Assembly (NCBI GenBank): GCA_028824715.1
Contig: JAPPCV010000130.1
Location: 1-48,126 of the forward strand
Source of the DNA: Boseongicola sp.
GTDB taxonomy: Bacteria > Pseudomonadota > Alphaproteobacteria > Rhodobacterales > Rhodobacteraceae
Direction of reading: 5' to 3'
DNA length: 48,126 nt
The translations under genes were made by a program, and so were the position numbers. The first letter of the stretch is position 1, and each line of letters opens with the position of its first letter. Shown piece by piece: positions 44,198 to 48,126 of this stretch. The notes below the pieces were generated by a model that saw only the letters and a program-made list of their open reading frames with translations, was not told the DNA's origin and searched no databases.

Positions 44198-45262
44198 ATG
44201 AGCATGTTTGTCATTGGATACTACGCCGCACTTATCGCCGCATCCTGCATCGCGGCCTATTTCCAGAACCGCAAAGCGTTCATGCTGCTCTTCTCGCTTA
44301 CGCTGGTCAGCTTCGTTCTCGGCATCGTCGGCGGCGTACCGGCATTGCGGGGCGTGACAATCTTCGCGGGCGTACTGGCCCTGGCTGCGGGAACCTCGTA
44401 CGCGTTCCGCGAATTCCTGATCCAGGTCTCCAGCCCTGCGGTCGCCAAGGAACTCAGGACCGCTCCCCTGACCGCGGCCTTCGGAATGTTCGTGATATTC
44501 ACCTATGCCATCGCGGGCATTTTCGCACCTTGGATCGCGCCTTTCGGTCAGTCGGAAGTAATCGCTTCGGCGTTTGAGCCGCCGAACGAAACCATGCTTC
44601 TCGGTGCTGACCAGCTTGGTCGCGACATGTTCAGCCGCATCATCTACGGTGCCCGCAACTCCGTCGGGCTGGCGCTTGTCGCTACCGTCCTGGCATTCCT
44701 GATCGGTGCGCTGGCCGGTCTCTATTCTGCCGTCAAGGGTGGCTGGCTGGATCAGCTGTCAGGTCGTGTGGCCGATGTGATCATGTCGGTTCCGTCACTC
44801 ATTTTCGCACTTCTGATCTTGTCCATCTTCGGCACCAAGCTCTGGGTGATTGTCCTCGTCGTCGCGATCATCTACTCGCCGCGCGTCTTTCGACTGACCC
44901 GCGCGGTTGCCGGAAGCGTGGTCGTCATGGACTATGTCGAGGCGGCAAAGGTGCGGGGCGAAGGCGATTGGCATCTGATCCGCAAGGAGATCCTGCCGAA
45001 TTCCACGGCACCGCTGATTGCCGAGTTCGGACTGGAGTTTTGCTTCGTGTTCCTGCTGATCGCCGGCCTGAGCTTCCTTGGTCTGGGCATTCAGCCACCT
45101 ACCGCGGATTGGGGTTCCATGGTGCGTGAGAATGCGACGCTGATTTCGTTCGGCGACATCACGCCCTTGATTCCGGCAGCCGCCATCGCGCTGCTAACCG
45201 TCGCTGTGAACTTTGTCGTTGACTGGATGCTTTTCCGGTCATCCGGCCTGAAGGAGCAATGA
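44198..45262 (+). CDS. ABC importer permease, DppC type (transporter 2)
   Basis: The 354-residue reading starts at MSMFVIGYYAALIAASCIAAYF (ATG 44198, GAGGG upstream). About 90 N-terminal residues add three hydrophobic segments before the usual DppC start (LTAAFGMFVIFTYAIAGIFAPWIAPFG). The permease core has LLGADQLGRDMFSRIIYGARNSVGLAL and the coupling loop DYVEAAKVRGEGDWHLIRKEILPNSTAPLI, ending SFLGLGIQPPTADWG. Its stop TGA (45260-45262) follows AAGGAGCAA, which would have been the ribosome site of the ATPase gene before the IscB element entered. Confidence 0.92.
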   Translation: MSMFVIGYYAALIAASCIAAYFQNRKAFMLLFSLTLVSFVLGIVGGVPALRGVTIFAGVLALAAGTSYAFREFLIQVSSPAVAKELRTAPLTAAFGMFVIFTYAIAGIFAPWIAPFGQSEVIASAFEPPNETMLLGADQLGRDMFSRIIYGARNSVGLALVATVLAFLIGALAGLYSAVKGGWLDQLSGRVADVIMSVPSLIFALLILSIFGTKLWVIVLVVAIIYSPRVFRLTRAVAGSVVVMDYVEAAKVRGEGDWHLIRKEILPNSTAPLIAEFGLEFCFVFLLIAGLSFLGLGIQPPTADWGSMVRENATLISFGDITPLIPAAAIALLTVAVNFVVDWMLFRSSGLKEQ

Positions 45263-45271
45263 CGTCAGCGA

Positions 45272-45291
45272 CCCCTCCCTGAAGGGAGGGG
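45272..45291 (+). repeat. Left-end hairpin of the IscB element
   Basis: A perfect 9-bp stem, CCCCTCCCT and AGGGAGGGG, surrounds GA. The tip CCTGAAGG also appears in the right-end hairpin and in the three repeats near the tnpB remnant. Subterminal palindromes of this kind are what TnpA transposases recognise in IS200/IS605 elements. Confidence 0.8.
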
Positions 45292-45597
45292 CTTGAGGAA
45301 CGAAAGTTCCGGGAGCCCGCGCTGACCAGCACAGGAAAGGAGACTGTCATCCAATCCACCCTGAACCATGCGTTGAAGACCAACCCCGGGATGCTTCCTC
45401 AGTCCCGGGCTCTTGAAGATTCGTCAGCAGACACGCCGGGTCAGGCACGGTTTGCTTCCGAACCGCTTGCGGCGATCGGTCCGGTGGACCGATCGGGAAG
45501 CAAACGGGCGAATCGTGATGCGGGTGGTCAGGTTGTGCGAGGGGAGACCGGCTTCGGCCGGCGTCACCGGGGAAGCGCGAGCGACCCCGAGAGCGGC
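45292..45597 (+). ncRNA. Probable omega-RNA (IscB guide RNA scaffold)
   Basis: IscB uses an RNA encoded directly upstream of its gene. This stretch has no other gene and folds richly. GGAAC/GTTCC has a GAAA loop (45297-45310). CCCGGGA/TCCCGGG forms a stem (45385-45409). A nested structure pairs GTTTGCTTCC/GGAAGCAAAC outside with CGATCGGTCC/GGACCGATCG inside (45450-45505). CCGGC-TTCG-GCCGG lies at 45548-45561. The two nested 10-bp stems are perfect. In IscB systems the guide lies at the 5-prime end, so it would be read from the end of the permease gene. Exact RNA ends are unknown. Confidence 0.7.
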
Positions 45598-46968
45598 GTG
45601 AGCCGCGTCTTCGTCCTGGACCGGCGGGGCGCCCCGCTGATGCCGTGCCACCCGGCCAGGGCGAGAAAGCTCCTGGGCAAGGGCCGCGCCGTCGTGGTGC
45701 GGCTCCATCCCTTCACGATCCGTCTCCGGGACCGGGTCGGAGGGGAGACCCGGGAGGTCGGGCTGAAGGTTGATCCCGGCGCGAAGACCACCGGCCTGGC
45801 GCTGGTGCGGGAGGACGGCGAGGTCCTGTTCCTGGCCGAGATCGAGCACAGGGGAGCAAGGATCAGAAAGGCGATGCAGCAACGGCGCAACTACCGGCGG
45901 CGCCGGCGCTCGGCCAACCTGCGCTACCGGAAGAAGCGGTTCCTGAACCGGCGCTCCGGCAGGAAGCTCCCGCCCTCGCTGCAGTCGAGGGTCGACAACG
46001 TGGCCTCGTGGACGGAGCGGCTGCGCGGGCGCGCGCCCGTGACCTCCATCGCGTGCGAGACCGTCCGGTTCGACACCCGGGCGCTGGAGAACCCGGAGAT
46101 CGCAGGCGCGGAGTACCAGCAAGGAACCCTTGCCGGCTACGAGGTCAGGGAATGCCTGCTCGAGAAGTGGGGACGGAAATGCGCCTATTGCGGCGCCACG
46201 GACACGCCGCTGCAAATCGACCACGTGCGTCCGAAGGCAAGGGGCGGCTCCGACCGGGTCTCGAACCTGGCCCTCGCGTGCCGGCCCTGCAACCAGGCCA
46301 AGGGCGCGCAGCCCGTGGAGGCCTTCTTGGCCGCCCGCCCGGAGCGTCTCCGGAAGGTGCTGGCGCAGGCGAAAGCGCCGCTCTCCGCCGCCGCCGCGGT
46401 CAACGCCACGCGCCGCGTCCTGTTCGAGGCATTGAAGCGGACGGGGCTTCCCGTCACCGGCGCCTCGGGCGGGCGGACGAAGTTCAACCGCACGCGGCTG
46501 GGGATCCCGAAGTCGCATGCCCTCGACGCCGCCTGCGTCGGCGAGACGCCGGCGCTGAAGGGCTGGAGGCAGCCCGTGCTCGCGATCAGGGCCATGGGCC
46601 GGGGCGCGTATGCGCGGACCCGCGTGAACCGGTTCGGCTTTCCCGTCGGCCACCTGATGGCGGAGAAGTCCGTGCGAGGCTTCCGCACGGGCGACATCGT
46701 GCGCGCGACCGTGCCCTCGGGAAAGAGCCGGGGCGTCCACGTGGGCCGTGTCGCGGTGCGCCGGACCGGCTCCTTCAACGTCCAGACCGCGCAGGGGACG
46801 GTGCAGGGGATCTCGCACCGGCACTGCCGCGTCGTCCAGCGCGCCGACGGCTACGGATACGTCCTCGAGACGTCACGGAAAGAGGAGACGACAACGATGC
46901 ACGGAACACGGGAGCCCGCATTCCTCCCCGCCCTGAAGGACGGGGTTTCCTGCGGGGTGATTCGATGA
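45598..46968 (+). CDS. iscB: IscB RNA-guided nuclease
   Basis: IscB is the omega-RNA-guided DNA endonuclease family ancestral to Cas9. Counting from GTG 45598 (456 residues), the order is: N-terminal PLMP domain (residues 13-16), Ruv[12 protein letters not shown] with Asp59, an arginine-rich bridge helix (85-115), and Ruv[11 protein letters not shown] with Glu154. The HNH domain follows (195-236), with zinc cysteines 195, 198, 228 and 231 and DH at 208-209. RuvC-III HALDAA has His308 and Asp310, and a C-terminal target-motif domain ends in RADGYGY. All catalytic residues are present. The frame is open 75 codons upstream, but that part is the omega-RNA. About 35 final residues are translated from the right end of the element, and the stop overlaps the next ATG. 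Confidence 0.93.
   Translation: MSRVFVLDRRGAPLMPCHPARARKLLGKGRAVVVRLHPFTIRLRDRVGGETREVGLKVDPGAKTTGLALVREDGEVLFLAEIEHRGARIRKAMQQRRNYRRRRRSANLRYRKKRFLNRRSGRKLPPSLQSRVDNVASWTERLRGRAPVTSIACETVRFDTRALENPEIAGAEYQQGTLAGYEVRECLLEKWGRKCAYCGATDTPLQIDHVRPKARGGSDRVSNLALACRPCNQAKGAQPVEAFLAARPERLRKVLAQAKAPLSAAAAVNATRRVLFEALKRTGLPVTGASGGRTKFNRTRLGIPKSHALDAACVGETPALKGWRQPVLAIRAMGRGAYARTRVNRFGFPVGHLMAEKSVRGFRTGDIVRATVPSGKSRGVHVGRVAVRRTGSFNVQTAQGTVQGISHRHCRVVQRADGYGYVLETSRKEETTTMHGTREPAFLPALKDGVSCGVIR
46926..46945 (+). repeat. Right-end hairpin of the IscB element
   Basis: Arms CCCCGCCCT and AGGACGGGG with one mismatch surround GA, the same shape and tip as the left end. It lies within the iscB reading frame, so the protein C-terminus includes its translation. 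Confidence 0.78.
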
Positions 46969-48126
46969 GCAAGTACCAGAACAAAGGCGTTCTCCTGGAA
47001 ATTCGCGACCTCAAGATCGACGGCTATGCAGACGAGACATGGGTCCCGATCATCAAAGGTGTCGACCTGACGCTCCGCCGCGGCGAGGTGCTTGGCCTGA
47101 TCGGCGAATCCGGTGCCGGCAAGTCCACGATCGGGGCCGCGGCGATGGGCTATGCTCGCGACGGAACGCGAATTTCCGAAGGGTCGATCGAATTTGACGG
47201 CATGGAACTAACCACGGCCACGTCGGCAGAAAAACGTGCGTTGCGAGGGTCGCGCATTGCCTATGTCGCTCAGTCGGCAGCTGCGAGCTTCAATCCCGCG
47301 CACAAGTTGATCGACCAGCACACCGAGGCACCACTGCACTACCGCATCAAGAAGCGAATGGAAGCCCAGGAAGACGCCATGGAGCTTTATGAGCGCCTGC
47401 GACTCCCAAATCCGACCGAAATCGGCTTCCGTTATCCGCACCAGGTTTCAGGCGGACAGTTGCAACGGGCGATGACCGCCATGGCCATGTCCTGCCGACC
47501 CGACCTGATCATCTTTGACGAGCCAACGACCGCCCTTGACGTAACAACGCAAATCGAGGTTCTCGCTGCGATTCGCGACATCGTCGATCAGTTCGATACA
47601 GCCGCAATTTACATCACTCACGATCTTGCGGTAGTCGCGCAGATGGCTGACACGATAAAGGTGCTCCTGAAGGGCGAAGAGGTGGAGAACGCCTCGACAG
47701 AGAAAATGCTCGACGCGCCCAAAGAGGAGTACACAAAGTCGCTTTGGGCCGTTCGCAGCTACAAGCGCCCGCAAAAATCGCGCCCCGAGGATGGCAGCAA
47801 GCCGGTGATTTCCGTTCAGGGCATCGATGCGGCTTACACTGGCGGCGCCAAGGTGCTCGATGACGTTTCCTTCGAAATCTATCCCGGCATGACCGTGGCA
47901 GTCGTTGGCGAGTCGGGCTCCGGAAAGTCGACGGCTGCCCGCGTCATCACGGGCTTGCTGCCACCAATGAGCGGCGAGGTCCTTTGTCGGGGCGAAGCCC
48001 TGCCGCCACGTTATCAGGATCGCACCAGGGAACAGCTTCGTCAGGCGCAGATGATCTACCAGATGGCGGACACGGCGCTGAATCCCAAGAGCCGAATCAG
48101 CGACATCATTGGCCGCCCGGCGCAGT
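46965..48126 (+). CDS. ABC importer ATPase with two fused nucleotide-binding domains (transporter 2), partial
   Basis: The gene runs off the right edge, and 387 codons are visible. It begins [20 protein letters not shown]. Domain 1 has Walker [11 protein letters not shown]-loop [15 protein letters not shown], signature VSGGQLQR, Walker [13 protein letters not shown] and the H-loop YITHDLAV. Domain 2 starts near residue 278 with Walker [10 protein letters not shown] and the Q-loop [13 protein letters not shown] before the sequence ends. It corresponds to the fused ATPase of transporter 1. The start ATG now overlaps the iscB stop. Its former ribosome site, AAGGAG at the end of the permease gene, is 1.7 kb away, so translation depends on sequence supplied by the element. 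Confidence 0.93.
   Translation, partial: MSKYQNKGVLLEIRDLKIDGYADETWVPIIKGVDLTLRRGEVLGLIGESGAGKSTIGAAAMGYARDGTRISEGSIEFDGMELTTATSAEKRALRGSRIAYVAQSAAASFNPAHKLIDQHTEAPLHYRIKKRMEAQEDAMELYERLRLPNPTEIGFRYPHQVSGGQLQRAMTAMAMSCRPDLIIFDEPTTALDVTTQIEVLAAIRDIVDQFDTAAIYITHDLAVVAQMADTIKVLLKGEEVENASTEKMLDAPKEEYTKSLWAVRSYKRPQKSRPEDGSKPVISVQGIDAAYTGGAKVLDDVSFEIYPGMTVAVVGESGSGKSTAARVITGLLPPMSGEVLCRGEALPPRYQDRTREQLRQAQMIYQMADTALNPKSRISDIIGRPAQ

Larger units (their letters stand above)
45263..46964 (+). mobile_element. IscB (IS200/IS605-type) element inside a transporter operon
   Basis: The element has a left-end hairpin (45272-45291), a long structured non-coding part, iscB and a right-end hairpin (46926-46945). 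No tnpA is present, so it is non-autonomous. Both flanks carry ATGA (45259-45262 and 46965-46968). This leaves the exact left edge uncertain by 4 bp. Joining the flanks gives AAGGAGCAATGAGCAAG, a perfect stop/start overlap between permease and ATPase. The element is visibly richer in GC than the operon around it, which fits acquisition by transfer. Confidence 0.85.

Noticed and set aside
45373-45597. The open frame upstream of iscB as a 75-residue N-terminal extension
   Set aside because: It begins with TTG, has no family resemblance and coincides with the stem-rich omega-RNA region. GTG 45598 directly precedes the conserved PLMP domain.
45424-46824. A 466-codon minus-strand open frame opposite iscB
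   Set aside because: It is a shadow of a very GC-rich gene. Its translation is low-complexity Arg/Pro/Gly/Ala without domains, while the plus strand has complete IscB motifs.
1-48126. CRISPR array or cas genes accompanying IscB
   Set aside because: No regularly spaced direct repeats and no Cas proteins were seen. IscB systems do not need them.
1-48126. tRNA or rRNA genes
   Set aside because: No T-loop-like GGTTCGAATC motif with matching acceptor arms and no rRNA signature stretches were noticed by eye. A covariance search would settle it.

Overview
The window reads as GC-rich alphaproteobacterial chromosome, most likely from a relative of the Rhodobacterales. The reasons are gene content and order: exonuclease III, a thioredoxin-TPR protein, a Lon-substrate-binding-domain protein, Trm112, a UbiH-type hydroxylase, an amidase, a DapC-like aminotransferase, FtsK and LolA lie in one block. 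The window also has HspQ, an aa3-type cytochrome oxidase subunit IV and Tat-exported peptide-binding proteins. Assignment below class is an inference.

Layout, left to right. (1) 0.3-3.9 kb, minus strand: a molybdenum cofactor and formate dehydrogenase maturation set, fdhD-mobA-mobB-moeA. (2) 3.85-4.45 kb: a decayed TnpB (IS200/IS605-type) element directly against the fdhD start. Its left-end palindrome also occurs near 44-117 and 5799-5840. (3) 4.5-6.6 kb: azlCD, a VOC-fold protein and a 44-residue cytochrome oxidase subunit IV gene. (4) 6.8-12.7 kb, minus strand: beta-oxidation genes (acyl-CoA dehydrogenase, GST, thiolase, FadJ). A divergent, translationally coupled thioesterase-thioesterase-MATE operon lies beside them. 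(5) 15.2-24.2 kb: pyrD with a DUF952 protein, an RluA-type pseudouridine synthase with a free methionine sulfoxide reductase, pcaJ-pcaI-pobA, a cytoplasmic gamma-glutamyltransferase, hspQ, a small lipoprotein lytic transglycosylase and lolA. (6) 24.4-34 kb: the housekeeping block ftsK to xthA. (7) 34.1-48.1 kb: two complete, divergently transcribed Dpp/Opp-type ABC importers. Each has a Tat-type binding protein, two permeases and one ATPase with two nucleotide-binding domains.

The most interesting feature is an apparently intact IscB element at 45263-46964. IscB is the RNA-guided nuclease family ancestral to Cas9. The element has an upstream omega-RNA region rich in stems, hairpins at both ends and a full RuvC/HNH protein. 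It sits exactly at the permease/ATPase junction of the right-hand transporter operon. Joining the flanks regenerates a perfect ATGA stop/start overlap between the two transporter genes. In the present arrangement the iscB stop codon overlaps the ATPase start in the same way, so the element is built into the translational layout of the operon. No transposase gene (tnpA) is in the window, so mobility would need help in trans.

Limits: all calls are from reading the sequence. No database, structure or RNA-folding search was run. The last gene runs off the right edge.
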